DNA from: an uncultured Paracoccaceae bacterium
Lineage (GTDB): Bacteria > Pseudomonadota > Alphaproteobacteria > Rhodobacterales > Rhodobacteraceae
Length of the DNA stretch: 64,000 bases
Direction of reading: 5' to 3'
NCBI GenBank assembly: GCA_947492475.1
Contig: CANLNM010000003.1
Coordinates: forward strand, 186,001 to 250,000
Each line of letters starts with the position of its first letter. Position 1 is the first letter of the stretch. A program made the position numbers and the translations under genes. The notes under the pieces are model-generated. The model did not search any database. It saw only the letters and a program-made list of their open reading frames with translations, and had not been told where the DNA came from. Of this stretch, positions 1-9,114 are shown piece by piece.

Positions 1-50
1 GTAAACTTCTGCCCGCAAATTCAGGGAAAGTTCATATTCCAGAGGTCCCC

Positions 51-347
51 ATGCTCAAGAAAATTCTCATCCCCGCAATCGCCGCTGTATCCCTGTCTGG
101 CTGTGGCGCAGCCGTTGTTGAAATGACCGAAGGCATGGCCATCGGCCCTGTTCAAACCCTCAACAGCTTTCAATTGAACCGCGTATCACGTGACAGTTTT
201 GCAGGCTCAGCCCCCGCATCTTGGAAACCCGCAGAAATTCAGCGACGCGCCCATGGCTATTATTGTGGTCCATCCAGCCAAGTGACCAATTTCCGGATGC
301 AGAATGCCGGTGGTGGTATGGTCAGCTTTTCTGGCAGCTGCATGTAA
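51..347 (+). CDS. Small predicted lipoprotein, function unknown
   Basis: A 98-residue product with a short basic N-terminus (MLKK), a hydrophobic stretch and a lipobox (LSGC, Cys18), so it is predicted to be exported by Sec and anchored as a lipoprotein. The mature part is polar, contains two further Cys residues near the C-terminus (YYCGPSS and a terminal GSCM), and matches no family I recognise. AGAGG about 4 bases before the ATG supports the start. The next gene runs convergently and its stop begins directly after this one's. Export is well supported; the role is unknown. Confidence 0.75.
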   Translation: MLKKILIPAIAAVSLSGCGAAVVEMTEGMAIGPVQTLNSFQLNRVSRDSFAGSAPASWKPAEIQRRAHGYYCGPSSQVTNFRMQNAGGGMVSFSGSCM

Positions 348-725
348 TCACACCAAACCGCGCCAACGCAGCATGGCGATCACAATTATAAACACCAACA
401 GCAAATTCAGCGCGATCCCGGCAAGCCAGTTCAGACGACGTGTCACCAACGCTTGTCGTGGATCGATCTGCTGAAGATATGCCACCACCCGTTGCTGGCC
501 CATTTCGGTCATTTCCAGATTGACCATCCGGGCCAGTTTCGGGTTGCGCAGCAACAGATCCGCCTGTGCCAATGCATGTGCATCGCGCCGAATGTTTTTG
601 GGCAATCTGCGCCCTGCCCGCGACAATTGGTGATCCAGATCCCGCCCGCGCACCCGCAGCTTTGCCTCTAGCAAATCGCGTACTTCCGTCACTTTTTCGT
701 TTAGTTCATCCGGTCCCATTTTCAC
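348..725 (-). CDS. Hypothetical protein with C-terminal membrane anchor
   Basis: A 125-residue protein. Residues 1-95 are charged and helical-looking with many Arg, Glu and Leu; residues about 101-119 form one strongly hydrophobic segment followed by a short Arg-containing tail (LRWRGLV). This suggests a tail-anchored inner-membrane protein with a cytoplasmic domain. I do not recognise the family. It is convergent with the lipoprotein gene on its left and divergent from the alpha/beta hydrolase gene on its right (59 bases between the starts). Confidence 0.65.
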   Translation of the reverse strand: MKMGPDELNEKVTEVRDLLEAKLRVRGRDLDHQLSRAGRRLPKNIRRDAHALAQADLLLRNPKLARMVNLEMTEMGQQRVVAYLQQIDPRQALVTRRLNWLAGIALNLLLVFIIVIAMLRWRGLV

Positions 726-783
726 AGCTTACCCCCTGCCATCTGGGCTTTCAATCGACAGCATCGCCTCATAAACTGACCAA

Positions 784-1515
784 ATGTTGAATGCGATACA
801 TCATGGCGAAGGCCATCCCGAAAACCTGCTGATTTGCCACGGACTTTATGGGTCGGCCCGCAATTGGGGGGTGATTGCCAAACGTCTGTCCGACATCCGC
901 AATGTCACCTGTGTGGACATGCGCAATCACGGCAACAGCCCGTGGTTTGAAAGCCATTCCTATCCGGATATGGCGCAGGATTTGACCGATTTTGCCGATG
1001 GGGACGTGCTTGGACATTCCATGGGCGGCAAGGCGGCGATGACCCTGGCGCTCACCCATCCGGATCGGGTGCGCCGGTTGATTGTCGCGGATATCGCACC
1101 GGTCAGCTACACACATTCGCAACTGGAAAACATCCACGCGATGCGGGCGGTTGATCTGTCCAAAGTGGCCAAACGTTCCGACGCCAAAGCGTTGCTGGAC
1201 GTTGATCCAGACATTCAGGACTTTTTACTACAAAGCCTTGATGTTGCCGGTAAAAAATGGCGCCTGAACATGGACGTTCTGGAACGCGAAATGCCCAAAG
1301 TCCTGTCTTTTCCGGACTTAGAAGGCCAGTTTGATGGCCCGACACTGTTCCTGTCCGGGGCAGAATCCGACTATGTCAAACCCGAACATCGCGACCGGAT
1401 CAAATCCATGTTTCCCAAGGCGCGGTTCGCCAAAATTCCCGGTGCAGGCCATTGGCTTCATGCCCAAAAACCCCGCGAATTCGAAGCCACCGCCCGCGCC
1501 TTTTTGACCGCCTGA
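784..1515 (+). CDS. Alpha/beta hydrolase (YbfF-like esterase)
   Basis: A 243-residue alpha/beta hydrolase. The oxyanion-hole HG motif is at residues 19-20 (CHGLYGS), the nucleophile elbow is GHSMGG with Ser79, an acid candidate lies in the ESDYVK stretch, and the catalytic His is in GAGHWLHAQ near the C-terminus. Length and motifs fit the YbfF / PldB-type small esterases that hydrolyse short acyl esters or thioesters. No signal peptide is visible, so it should be cytoplasmic. The substrate cannot be inferred from the neighbours, which are small membrane proteins on the other strand. Confidence 0.85.
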   Translation: MLNAIHHGEGHPENLLICHGLYGSARNWGVIAKRLSDIRNVTCVDMRNHGNSPWFESHSYPDMAQDLTDFADGDVLGHSMGGKAAMTLALTHPDRVRRLIVADIAPVSYTHSQLENIHAMRAVDLSKVAKRSDAKALLDVDPDIQDFLLQSLDVAGKKWRLNMDVLEREMPKVLSFPDLEGQFDGPTLFLSGAESDYVKPEHRDRIKSMFPKARFAKIPGAGHWLHAQKPREFEATARAFLTA

Positions 1516-1519
1516 CCCG

Positions 1520-1651
1520 CTATTGCGTGACGTTCAAATCAGCGACCACATCGGTGGCACAGCCCTGTTTCGCCAAGGATTGTGAGGTCGCAATTGTGCC
1601 AAGGCTGAGCCCGCCCAGCACAATCACAAAGACATAAGGTAGAAAACGCAT
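1520..1651 (-). CDS. 43-residue exported or membrane mini-protein
   Basis: A short reading frame translating to 43 residues: a start MRFLPY, a hydrophobic segment (residues about 5-20), then AIATSQSLAKQ-like and Cys-containing polar residues ending in NVTQ. A GGAGGG sequence sits 4 bases before the ATG, the strongest evidence that it is translated. The N-terminus looks like a Sec signal or single membrane helix; TSQSLA could be a cleavage region. It lies between the convergent hydrolase gene and the following minus-strand gene. The function is unknown and the family is not recognised. Confidence 0.55.
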   Translation of the reverse strand: MRFLPYVFVIVLGGLSLGTIATSQSLAKQGCATDVVADLNVTQ

Positions 1652-1705
1652 CGAACCCTCCGTTGGTTGCCCGTCTTATACGGACGCCAACCGGGATTCC
1701 GTCGC

Positions 1706-1885
1706 TCAGCCCATCAATGCTTTGGCCACACCCCAAGACACGGGGATTCCCAGCGTGAAACCGATCAACGCCGCGATCAGGATCGGTTGCACGGTATCGT
1801 ATCCCGTGACCAAGGCCACGACGATCAGGGCCCCGGCCAGCGAAGAGCCGATGATGGAATAAAGTGTGGATGCCAAACGAAGCAT
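1706..1885 (-). CDS. 59-residue two-helix membrane protein
   Basis: Starting at the ATG preceded by GGGAGG (6 bases upstream), the product is 59 residues beginning MLRLAS, with two hydrophobic segments (about residues 8-25 and 32-52) split by a short turn containing Asp. A frame-extended start 27 bases further upstream lacks a ribosome binding site. I recall similar short Rhodobacteraceae proteins carrying the name 'CTP synthetase'; nothing here (no amidotransferase or synthase motif, far too short) supports that. Best called a small inner-membrane protein of unknown role. Confidence 0.65.
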   Translation of the reverse strand: MLRLASTLYSIIGSSLAGALIVVALVTGYDTVQPILIAALIGFTLGIPVSWGVAKALMG

Positions 1886-1961
1886 AGCTGCCTCCCTGCT
1901 AAAAGAATACATCGCGGTTTTGACATATCCAGCACGAGACAGGATTGATTTGGGTCAATCC

Positions 1962-2471
1962 CTATTTCTTTTTGACGAATTGGGTCAGGATCACGATGCG
2001 CTGCCCTTCGACGCGGCCCTCAATGTGGTTTGGGTTGTCCGCAACCAGCGAAATCCCTCGCACGGCCGTCCCCCGTTTGGCGGTGAACCCCGCGCCTTTG
2101 ACCGGCAGATCCTTGATCAGCACCACGTTGTCGCCCGCATTCAACGTCACGCCATTACTGTCTTTGTGCTGGCTTTGGGCGGCAACATTATCGGCCCAAG
2201 CTTGGGTGTCGTCATCCAGATACATCTGATCGGCCAAATCCTGCGCCCAAGGCTGATCGCTCAGACGGTTCAGCATCCGTGCGGCAATCACCTGAATGGC
2301 CGGAGTTTCGGACCACATCGCAGAGGCCAGCCCCCGCCAATGATTTGGGTCTGGTTCCCCGTCGATCTGATCCACACACGTGGCACAGATCAGCACGGAT
2401 GCCGACGCAGCCCCCCCCGGCACGTCATGATCGATCAACGGGACATCAGCAGAACAGAGGGGACAAGACAT
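1962..2471 (-). CDS. phnA: PhnA / YjdM-like zinc-ribbon protein
   Basis: A 169-residue protein. The N-terminus holds a zinc-ribbon-like pair of Cys motifs (CPLC near residue 3 and CATC near residue 30), and the C-terminal half has the conserved PhnA domain features (KDSNG, LNAGDNVVLIKDLPVKG, KRGTAVRGI, then a basic KKK end). Despite its old name (alkylphosphonate utilisation protein), the family has no demonstrated role in phosphonate breakdown. The ATG at 2471 is preferred over the one 18 bases upstream because AAAGGA lies just before it. No phosphonate genes are nearby. Confidence 0.85.
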   Translation of the reverse strand: MSCPLCSADVPLIDHDVPGGAASASVLICATCVDQIDGEPDPNHWRGLASAMWSETPAIQVIAARMLNRLSDQPWAQDLADQMYLDDDTQAWADNVAAQSQHKDSNGVTLNAGDNVVLIKDLPVKGAGFTAKRGTAVRGISLVADNPNHIEGRVEGQRIVILTQFVKKK

Positions 2472-2563
2472 GAGCGTTCCTTTGCGCATTCGCGCAGTTA
2501 TAGGCGGGATTGGTGAGGCGTACGATTAGTTTGAGTAAGGAAATAGGAATACCTTCGTCATCC

Positions 2564-3457
2564 TCATTTCACAGAAATACGATCTGGCCACGTAACAAAC
2601 TCAAATTCACCGTCGTCCCGCGCGATTAGCAAGCCAATTGAGTTAGACGAAATTATGGAAACCGGTAAGGGTTCATTTGGAAGGACTGCATCAAGCTGTG
2701 ACGCCAAAAACCCCACTCGCAGAAAACCAGAAAACGCTGAGACAATAACCAATATTGGAGCAATCAACAATGCGTCATCAATATCAATTGAATAATCAAA
2801 TTTACCGTCCCAACTTTTCCACGCTTCTCGCGATAGATTGAACCGAGCTAAGCGACTGAATGAAGAAAAGTATGAAATCGCAACTCCAAAAATGACGAAA
2901 ATTAAAAAAACCAGTATACCACGTAATACCCCGAGGTAGCTAATAACAAATAGAATTGACCCCAAAGTGGCTGTTATGTGCATTTGGTAAGCAATATAGA
3001 TATCGAAGAAGCATGAACCTTGGGCTTGTTTTTTTACGAAGTTCGAAAACCTCACAGCATCCCGATTGGGAGCGGCATACATTCGAAGATGTGTCCCGAT
3101 CTCCTCTGCATTTGAAAGGTATCGCGCTCCACTACCAATGCCGGTATAGTTAACATATACTCTTTTATAGCCGCGTTTGTGGTATTTCTCTTCAATTCTC
3201 ATCCTGTAGATAATTGAAATTACACCATATAAAAATTGAGGGAAATATCTGGCCACCCCCCCAAGAACTATGATTTTTAATCCCACAGAAATAGCAATTT
3301 CAGCTTTCATTTCACCATTGAAGATTACGCGAAGTGGTGCTGGAACTCCGTGGGAAAAACTTGCAACGTGTACTGAAACTATTGAAAAAACGGCCAGCAG
3401 TACAATGCAGGTTTTCTTCCAGTCGGACTTTTCAAACAACTCGTTCACTTTAACCAA
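2564..3457 (-). CDS. Unrecognised AT-rich multi-spanning membrane protein
   Basis: A 297-residue protein with hydrophobic segments at about residues 17-35, 55-75, 155-195 (two helices, including LVFLIFVIFGVAI) and 228-250. Between the first and second pairs is a basic, Tyr-rich stretch with RGYKRVYVNYTGIGSG; the C-terminal 45 residues are polar. No family is recognised. The gene is clearly more AT-rich and uses more A/T-ending codons than the lepA and phnA genes on either side, which suggests recent acquisition. A membrane-bound effector or an immunity-type protein is possible but unsupported. Confidence 0.6.
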   Translation of the reverse strand: MVKVNELFEKSDWKKTCIVLLAVFSIVSVHVASFSHGVPAPLRVIFNGEMKAEIAISVGLKIIVLGGVARYFPQFLYGVISIIYRMRIEEKYHKRGYKRVYVNYTGIGSGARYLSNAEEIGTHLRMYAAPNRDAVRFSNFVKKQAQGSCFFDIYIAYQMHITATLGSILFVISYLGVLRGILVFLIFVIFGVAISYFSSFSRLARFNLSREAWKSWDGKFDYSIDIDDALLIAPILVIVSAFSGFLRVGFLASQLDAVLPNEPLPVSIISSNSIGLLIARDDGEFEFVTWPDRISVK

Positions 3458-3521
3458 GCACTAACATCCACCTATTTAAAAATACCAATATCCCTCAAAA
3501 TCCAAGCGATTAGGAATAGTG

Positions 3522-5321
3522 TCAATTATCCATCTTCAACGCTGAAATAAACGCTTCTTGCGGGATATCCACCTTACCGAATTGGCGCATCTTTTTCTTA
3601 CCGGCTTTTTGTTTGTCCAGCAGTTTGCGTTTGCGCGATGCGTCGCCGCCGTAACATTTGGCGGTTACGTCTTTGCGCAGGGCTGACAGGGTTTCGCGGG
3701 CGATGACTTTGCCGCCGATGGCTGCTTGGATCGGGATTTTGAACATGTGGCGCGGGATCAGATCCTTGAGCTTTTCGCACATGGCCCGGCCCCGCTGTTC
3801 GGCGCGATCCCGGTGCACCATCATCGACAGCGCATCCACCGGTTCGTCATTCACCAGCACGGACATTTTCACCAGATTATCCTGACGATAGCCGGTCATT
3901 TGGTAGTCAAATGACGCATAGCCTTTGGTCACGGATTTCAGGCGGTCGTAGAAATCAAACACCACTTCGTTCAGCGGCAGATCATAGACCGCCATGGCGC
4001 GCGACCCGGCATAGGTCAGGTCCATCTGAATGCCCCGGCGGTCTTGGCACAGTTTCAGAACGTCGCCCAGATATTCGTCCGGCACCAGAATGGTCGCCTT
4101 AATCCGCGGCTCTTCCAAATGGTCAACCAGCGTCATGTCGGGCATGTCGGCGGGGTTGTGCAATTCTTCCATGCTGCCGTCTTTGGCATAGACGTGATAG
4201 ACCACGGACGGGGCGGTCGTGATCAGTTCGATGTTGTATTCGCGCTCCACGCGGTCGCGGATCACCTCTAGGTGCAGCAGGCCCAGGAATCCGCAGCGAA
4301 AGCCAAAGCCCAGCGCCGCAGATGTTTCCATTTCAAAGCTAAACGAGGCGTCATTCAGCGCCAGTTTTTCGATGGCGTCGCGCAGGTCTTCGAATTCGGC
4401 GCTGTCCACGGGGAACAGACCACAGAACACCACCGGTTGCGCGGGTTTGAACCCGTCCAGCGCCACTTCTGTGCCGTTGCGATCATTGGTGATTGTGTCG
4501 CCCACACGCGTGTCGCGCACCTGTTTGATCGACGCGGTCAGGAACCCGATTTCGCCGGGGCCCAGCACATCAACCATATCCATTTCCGGGCGAAACACCC
4601 CAACGCGGTCCACGCTATGCAAGGTGCCGTTGGACATGAATTTGACCCGCTGACCCTTTTTCAGGGTGCCATCAATGATCCGCACCAGCACGATCACACC
4701 CAGATAGGCGTCATACCAACTGTCCACCAGCATCGCCTTGAGCGGCGCATCGCGGTCCCCGACGGGCGCGGGCAATTTATGCACCACCGCTTCGAGGGTG
4801 TCTTTGATCCCGACGCCGGTTTTGGCGCTGACCCGAATGGCGTCTGTCGCATCGATGCCGATGACGTCTTCGATCTGTTCGGCCACACGATCACATTCAG
4901 ACGCGGGCAGGTCGATTTTGTTCAGTACCGGGACGATTTCATGATCCGCATCAATCGCCTGATACACATTGGCCAAGGTTTGCGCTTCGACGCCCTGGGT
5001 GCTGTCCACAACCAACAGCGACCCCTCAACCGCGCGCATGGACCGGGACACTTCGTAGGCGAAATCCACGTGGCCGGGCGTGTCGATCAGGTTCAGAATA
5101 TAGGTTTCGCCATTATTGGCGACATATTCGATCCGAACGGTGTTGGCTTTGATGGTGATGCCGCGCTCGCGCTCGATATCCATGCTGTCGAGCATCTGTT
5201 CCTTCATGTCGCGATCGGCAACCGTGTTGGTTTCCTGAATCAAGCGATCAGCAAGGGTGGATTTCCCGTGGTCAATATGGGCCACGATCGAAAAATTGCG
5301 GATATGAGCGAGGTCTGTCAT
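3522..5321 (-). CDS. lepA: Elongation factor 4 (LepA), ribosome back-translocase GTPase
   Basis: A 599-residue translational GTPase. The G1 motif AHIDHGKST lies at the N-terminus, followed by the switch I region with [15 protein letters not shown] (G3), NKIDLP (G4), an EF-G-like domain, and the LepA-specific C-terminus with RKRKLL and [16 protein letters not shown]. It acts on stalled or mistranslocated ribosomes, mainly under ionic or temperature stress. The ATG at 5321 (MTDLAHIRN) gives the usual family length; the 17-residue upstream extension is not conserved. It is flanked by two accessory genes of unknown function and transcribed divergently from the one at 5384. Confidence 0.97.
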   Translation of the reverse strand: MTDLAHIRNFSIVAHIDHGKSTLADRLIQETNTVADRDMKEQMLDSMDIERERGITIKANTVRIEYVANNGETYILNLIDTPGHVDFAYEVSRSMRAVEGSLLVVDSTQGVEAQTLANVYQAIDADHEIVPVLNKIDLPASECDRVAEQIEDVIGIDATDAIRVSAKTGVGIKDTLEAVVHKLPAPVGDRDAPLKAMLVDSWYDAYLGVIVLVRIIDGTLKKGQRVKFMSNGTLHSVDRVGVFRPEMDMVDVLGPGEIGFLTASIKQVRDTRVGDTITNDRNGTEVALDGFKPAQPVVFCGLFPVDSAEFEDLRDAIEKLALNDASFSFEMETSAALGFGFRCGFLGLLHLEVIRDRVEREYNIELITTAPSVVYHVYAKDGSMEELHNPADMPDMTLVDHLEEPRIKATILVPDEYLGDVLKLCQDRRGIQMDLTYAGSRAMAVYDLPLNEVVFDFYDRLKSVTKGYASFDYQMTGYRQDNLVKMSVLVNDEPVDALSMMVHRDRAEQRGRAMCEKLKDLIPRHMFKIPIQAAIGGKVIARETLSALRKDVTAKCYGGDASRKRKLLDKQKAGKKKMRQFGKVDIPQEAFISALKMDN

Positions 5322-5383
5322 GGATGAGGATATGTAAGGGTTTTGAAGCCCCGTCAATGGGGTCAAAGGCATTTGAGGCAGGT

Positions 5384-6544
5384 ATGGTAGAGTTTACGGA
5401 TCGTGAAAGTGTTGAAAGGTGGTTAGAGGAGCGACCACAGCGGGTTGCAATTGCACTGGCGTACCGGGCGGCGTTGCGGGTTGCGCCTGAACATTTGCAA
5501 TTTCGTGACGAATTAGATGAGTTGTCTTTTTCAGAAAATGCACGACTGTCTGTTTTACGTGCAATTCTTATCTCGCAAGTCGCAGCGATTAGCCGGAGAA
5601 AGTCCGAATATCTTGCGAAAGCAGCTCGCAATGCGGCGCACAATGCCTATGTCGTGAAGGCAACGGTAGCGGCATATTCATCGGCGACCACAGCAACTTC
5701 GGACGTCGCTCGAGCTTCAGAGCTGTCAACCTATTTCATCGACTTTGCTGAAGGCCCCCTCGAGTTAGAAGCTTACATTAGCGATGCTACTTTTTTGGCC
5801 GGTCAAGATGTGACCATGGCAGAAAGCCGTGTCGCTTCGTTATTGAATAAGCCTGTGTACCTGAATGAGCAAAAAAAGAACGACAGAGTATTGTTACAAT
5901 CCTTCTACAATTTAGCCATCCCTCCTAGATCTCAGTGGTCTTTTTGGGCGGGCTGGTTTGACAATGCTTGGAATGGAACGTCCTACTACCCAAGTACGCT
6001 TTTAGAGAAAATCGCTTCAATCCCAAATGAGCATTGGGAAGGTTCCGATGCTCCGGAAAAAATCGCAGCCAAAATTGAAGCTATACTCGGAGCGCATCGA
6101 TTAGCTGAAGCCATCAACGCCCTCGAAGAACAGCTGATCACGTTGGCCAAGCAACCCATTTACCTTGGCAACAGCGACAATCATGACGGCCAACATCCCC
6201 TTGATGACACGGTGCCAATTCAGCGTGAACAATTGGCGCTATTGCGCGAAAAAATCGCAACGCTCAAAGAAGAGCTGCGCAAATTTGACGCCCCGGATGA
6301 AACGCCAGACCCGAGATTAATCGATCTGGTCGCCCACCAAATCTGGGACATCGCCAAAAAGATTGGCTTTTATTGTGGGCAAAAAATCGACATCGGCTTA
6401 GACGCTGCGGTTAAAACGGCCGCTGCCGCTGGCGCCACGATGGGCGTCGCCACATTAACTGTCGGACCAACAACAACGATTGAAACCGTCCAGAACGTCG
6501 CCAAAGCTGCGGCGCAATTCGCCAAAGCCTTGGCCGGAGGCTGA
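5384..6544 (+). CDS. Hypothetical helical protein with 'ERWLEERP' N-terminus
   Basis: A 386-residue soluble-looking protein. It begins [19 protein letters not shown] and continues with a long run of amphipathic helices, several Ala-rich segments, a middle region rich in Trp ([14 protein letters not shown]), a coiled-coil-like stretch (about residues 265-285) and an Ala/Thr-rich C-terminal tail that could insert in or associate with a membrane ([18 protein letters not shown]). I have a vague memory of similar N-termini in other alphaproteobacterial proteins, but no named family. GAGG 5 bases before the ATG at 5384 supports this start. The first half has lower GC than neighbouring genes. Confidence 0.6.
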   Translation: MVEFTDRESVERWLEERPQRVAIALAYRAALRVAPEHLQFRDELDELSFSENARLSVLRAILISQVAAISRRKSEYLAKAARNAAHNAYVVKATVAAYSSATTATSDVARASELSTYFIDFAEGPLELEAYISDATFLAGQDVTMAESRVASLLNKPVYLNEQKKNDRVLLQSFYNLAIPPRSQWSFWAGWFDNAWNGTSYYPSTLLEKIASIPNEHWEGSDAPEKIAAKIEAILGAHRLAEAINALEEQLITLAKQPIYLGNSDNHDGQHPLDDTVPIQREQLALLREKIATLKEELRKFDAPDETPDPRLIDLVAHQIWDIAKKIGFYCGQKIDIGLDAAVKTAAAAGATMGVATLTVGPTTTIETVQNVAKAAAQFAKALAGG

Positions 6545-6576
6545 CCTTGGGCCCAGCGTTTTGCCAGCAATAATGA

Positions 6577-7587
6577 TTATATGTCCCGCCGCCTTATCAG
6601 CCGGGATTTATACCATTTCTGATAGGGACGCTCGCCCAGTACATGGGCCGCACAAGACAGCACAATCGCCGCAACTGCCAACAGAGCCACCGACCATATA
6701 TTCAGATATGGCGAGGTGCCGGTCACGATTTCATAGGTTTTTCCAACGACCAAAAACACCAGTAAGTGCACCAAATACAAGACATATGACCCATCCCCGA
6801 GCAACAGCACCCATTGCGGAAAACGTCTTTTAACCCCGAGCAAACCGTAAACGATCAACATCGCCGGCAGGCCGGTTGTTACCTCTCGACCGACGGGCCA
6901 GTTATGTCCTATTCCGGTCATGTTGAGGGTCAGCAAAAACAGCCCGACCCCAAGGGCGATGCGCCAAAAGCGTGTTCCAAAATGGACAAAGACGACCCCT
7001 AAGATCACGCCATAGAAAAATTCGAGCACCACCGAATTTAACACAAATGCCAACCATGGTGTGCGAAATGACAGGCCGTATGTGTAGCTGAGCGCGCAGA
7101 TTGACCAAATACTCATCCCGGCCAACAGCATCTTGGTTCCGCCGCGAAAAAACGTTAGCGCAAAAATGCCGTAAAACAGAATTTCAAGTGACAACGTCCA
7201 TGCAACAATCGGGACGTGACCGGGATAAGGGATCAACAACGCGGATCGCAGAACCGACATCCAGTCAGGCGATAGCGAAACATCCCCCAACACTTTTGCC
7301 CCAACAAAATAGACGATGACATACGCGAACAACACGGCCCAAAAAACGGGATAAACCCTTAGGAAACGGCCCTTTATGAATGTCCAGGCATCCCCGCCCG
7401 CCTGACGTTGTGACGCAAAATAAATGATGAAACCGCTGAGTACAAAAAACAGGTCGACACCGGCTTCGCCAAATTGGAAAACCCGCCAGATACTGTTTGG
7501 GTGCCCTTCAGACACCATCGCAGCCTGAAGGTGAAACCCGACGACCAAAAGAGCAGCGATTGCACGAAGAACCTGTAGGGACGCCAT
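6577..7587 (-). CDS. Membrane acyltransferase 3 family (OafA/YrhL-like)
   Basis: A 336-residue protein of the acyltransferase-3 family: the N-terminus has LRAIAALLVVGFHL with the family's conserved Arg and His, then FGEAGVDLFFVLSGFII, followed by about nine further hydrophobic segments. Members transfer acetyl or other acyl groups to extracytoplasmic sugars (O-antigen, exopolysaccharide, peptidoglycan). No C-terminal SGNH domain is present. Start uncertain: ATG at 7587 or TTG at 7602. It stands alone, without polysaccharide genes nearby, so the acceptor is unknown. Confidence 0.88.
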   Translation of the reverse strand: MASLQVLRAIAALLVVGFHLQAAMVSEGHPNSIWRVFQFGEAGVDLFFVLSGFIIYFASQRQAGGDAWTFIKGRFLRVYPVFWAVLFAYVIVYFVGAKVLGDVSLSPDWMSVLRSALLIPYPGHVPIVAWTLSLEILFYGIFALTFFRGGTKMLLAGMSIWSICALSYTYGLSFRTPWLAFVLNSVVLEFFYGVILGVVFVHFGTRFWRIALGVGLFLLTLNMTGIGHNWPVGREVTTGLPAMLIVYGLLGVKRRFPQWVLLLGDGSYVLYLVHLLVFLVVGKTYEIVTGTSPYLNIWSVALLAVAAIVLSCAAHVLGERPYQKWYKSRLIRRRDI

Positions 7588-7664
7588 AGATTTTTTATCC
7601 AATGAGTAAATAAATGATCAAATCTACGATTTACGTGCTTTTTGCAATGGCGGTGCGGATCCCC

Positions 7665-8585
7665 CTAATATTTCTGCGGCACGTATAGCTCACGGGGCAT
7701 TTTGGAGCGTTCATAATCCGAATTATACACCCGTTCGGGCAGGTCGATATCTTCGTGGGGGACGTCGCCATAAGGGAACATCGTCAGCAGATGGTCGATG
7801 CAATTCAACCGGGCGCGTTTTTTGTCATTGCCGGGCACGATGTACCACGGGGCTTCGGGTATGTTGGTGCGGGCCATCATCTCTTCTTTGGCCAGGGTGT
7901 AATCTTCCCAGCGCACACGGCTTTGCAAATCCATCGGTGACAATTTCCACTGTTTTAGTGGATCGTGAATGCGCATCAGGAACCGCATTTGCTGTTCTTC
8001 GTCGGACACTGAAAACCAGTATTTCACAACCTTGATCCCAGAGCGTACCAACATGCGTTCAAATTCGGGAACATCGTTGAAAAACTCTTCGACTTGTTTT
8101 TCGGTGGCAAAGCCCATGACCCGTTCGACCCCGGCGCGATTATACCAACTGCGGTCAAACAGCACGATTTCACCGGCGGCGGGCAAATGCGGCACGTAGC
8201 GTTGAAAATACCATTGGGTTTTTTCCCGATCCGACGGCGCCGGCAGGGCCACGGTGCGCACAACCCGTGGGTTCAGGCGCTGATTGATCCGTTTGATCAC
8301 CCCGCCTTTGCCCGCAGAATCGCGCCCCTCAAACAGGATCACAACCTTTTCGCCCGTATGCACAACCCAATCCTGAAGCCGGATCAATTCGGCCTGCAAA
8401 CGCAGCAAATTGCGGAAATAATCGGGGCGCGGAATCGTGGGGCCGTGGTGGTCGCGGTAAATTTCGCGGATTTTCATCGACAGGATCGCGTCTTCAAGCT
8501 CGATTTCGTAGTCTTCGTCCAGCGTATCCGCCAGCTCCATTTCCAGCCAATCGCGCCCTTGTTCGTCCTGTCCGAAATCCATCAT
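7665..8585 (-). CDS. ppk2: Polyphosphate kinase 2 (PPK2)
   Basis: A 306-residue single-domain PPK2. The Walker A-like loop FEGRDSAGKGG is in the first half, followed by the lid and Walker B region with FDRSWYNRAGVERVMGF, and the family ending with KWSD-like elements and YERSKMPRELYVPQKY. The enzyme uses polyphosphate to phosphorylate nucleoside mono- or diphosphates, or the reverse. AAGGAG precedes two adjacent ATGs (8585 and 8582); the second has the better spacing. Classification into PPK2 class I, II or III would need an alignment. It appears monocistronic. Confidence 0.92.
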   Translation of the reverse strand: MMDFGQDEQGRDWLEMELADTLDEDYEIELEDAILSMKIREIYRDHHGPTIPRPDYFRNLLRLQAELIRLQDWVVHTGEKVVILFEGRDSAGKGGVIKRINQRLNPRVVRTVALPAPSDREKTQWYFQRYVPHLPAAGEIVLFDRSWYNRAGVERVMGFATEKQVEEFFNDVPEFERMLVRSGIKVVKYWFSVSDEEQQMRFLMRIHDPLKQWKLSPMDLQSRVRWEDYTLAKEEMMARTNIPEAPWYIVPGNDKKRARLNCIDHLLTMFPYGDVPHEDIDLPERVYNSDYERSKMPRELYVPQKY

Positions 8586-8796
8586 CCGCTCCTTGTCGTC
8601 TTTGTCGTCAATCCGTCTGACACCGCATAATCCCCTTCTGTGACGGTTTTATTGACATGTCTCAAGGGGCTGCGGTGAAAGTTGAAAACATGTGAATTGC
8701 GTTAAGCTTAGGTTGCGGTCATACTGGGATCAACACTTGGCGCAGCACTGGGAAAACGGGCGGGCCAGTTCATCAGGTATAATTTCGAGACAGATC

Positions 8797-9114
8797 ATGC
8801 GTATATGTATTGCCCTAATTGCCGCCCTTACTTTGACTGCATGTGGCAGTGGGGGGCGCGTTTCTGGGCCTTCTGGTCCTATTTCTCAGGCGTGTTTGGC
8901 GGCCAACCGCGATGCGGCCAATCGTCAGCTGTGTTCCTGTGTGCAACAGGCGGCCAATCAGACGCTGTCATCATCCGAACAGGCCCGTGCGGCGACGTTT
9001 TTTGAAACGCCGGATTTGGCTCAGGCAGCGCGCACGGCAGATGGGCGTTCGGCGGAACGGTTCTGGCAGCGGTACCGCAATTTTAGCGACACAGCCCGCG
9101 GGATGTGCAGCTAA
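8797..9114 (+). CDS. Small predicted lipoprotein
   Basis: A 105-residue protein whose signal sequence MRICIALIAALTLTACGSG contains a lipobox (LTAC, Cys16). The mature region has a Cys-rich stretch (ACLAANRDAANRQLCSCVQQAAN) and ends in GMCS, so disulphides are possible. The pattern resembles small roseobacter periplasmic lipoproteins without a function. The frame is open for 105 bases upstream, but the lipoprotein signal shows that the ATG at 8797 is the real start. The 211 bases before it contain no other gene. It is convergent with the phosphatase gene, with the ends overlapping by 4 bases. Confidence 0.75.
   Translation: MRICIALIAALTLTACGSGGRVSGPSGPISQACLAANRDAANRQLCSCVQQAANQTLSSSEQARAATFFETPDLAQAARTADGRSAERFWQRYRNFSDTARGMCS

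Noticed and set aside
1962-2471. Phosphonate utilisation suggested by the PhnA name
   Set aside because: The family name is historical; no phn transport or C-P lyase genes are present.
4272-5327. 351-residue open frame antisense to lepA
   Set aside because: It is the mirror of a strongly conserved gene, has no ribosome binding site and no recognisable motif; its length follows from the GC-rich codon usage of lepA.
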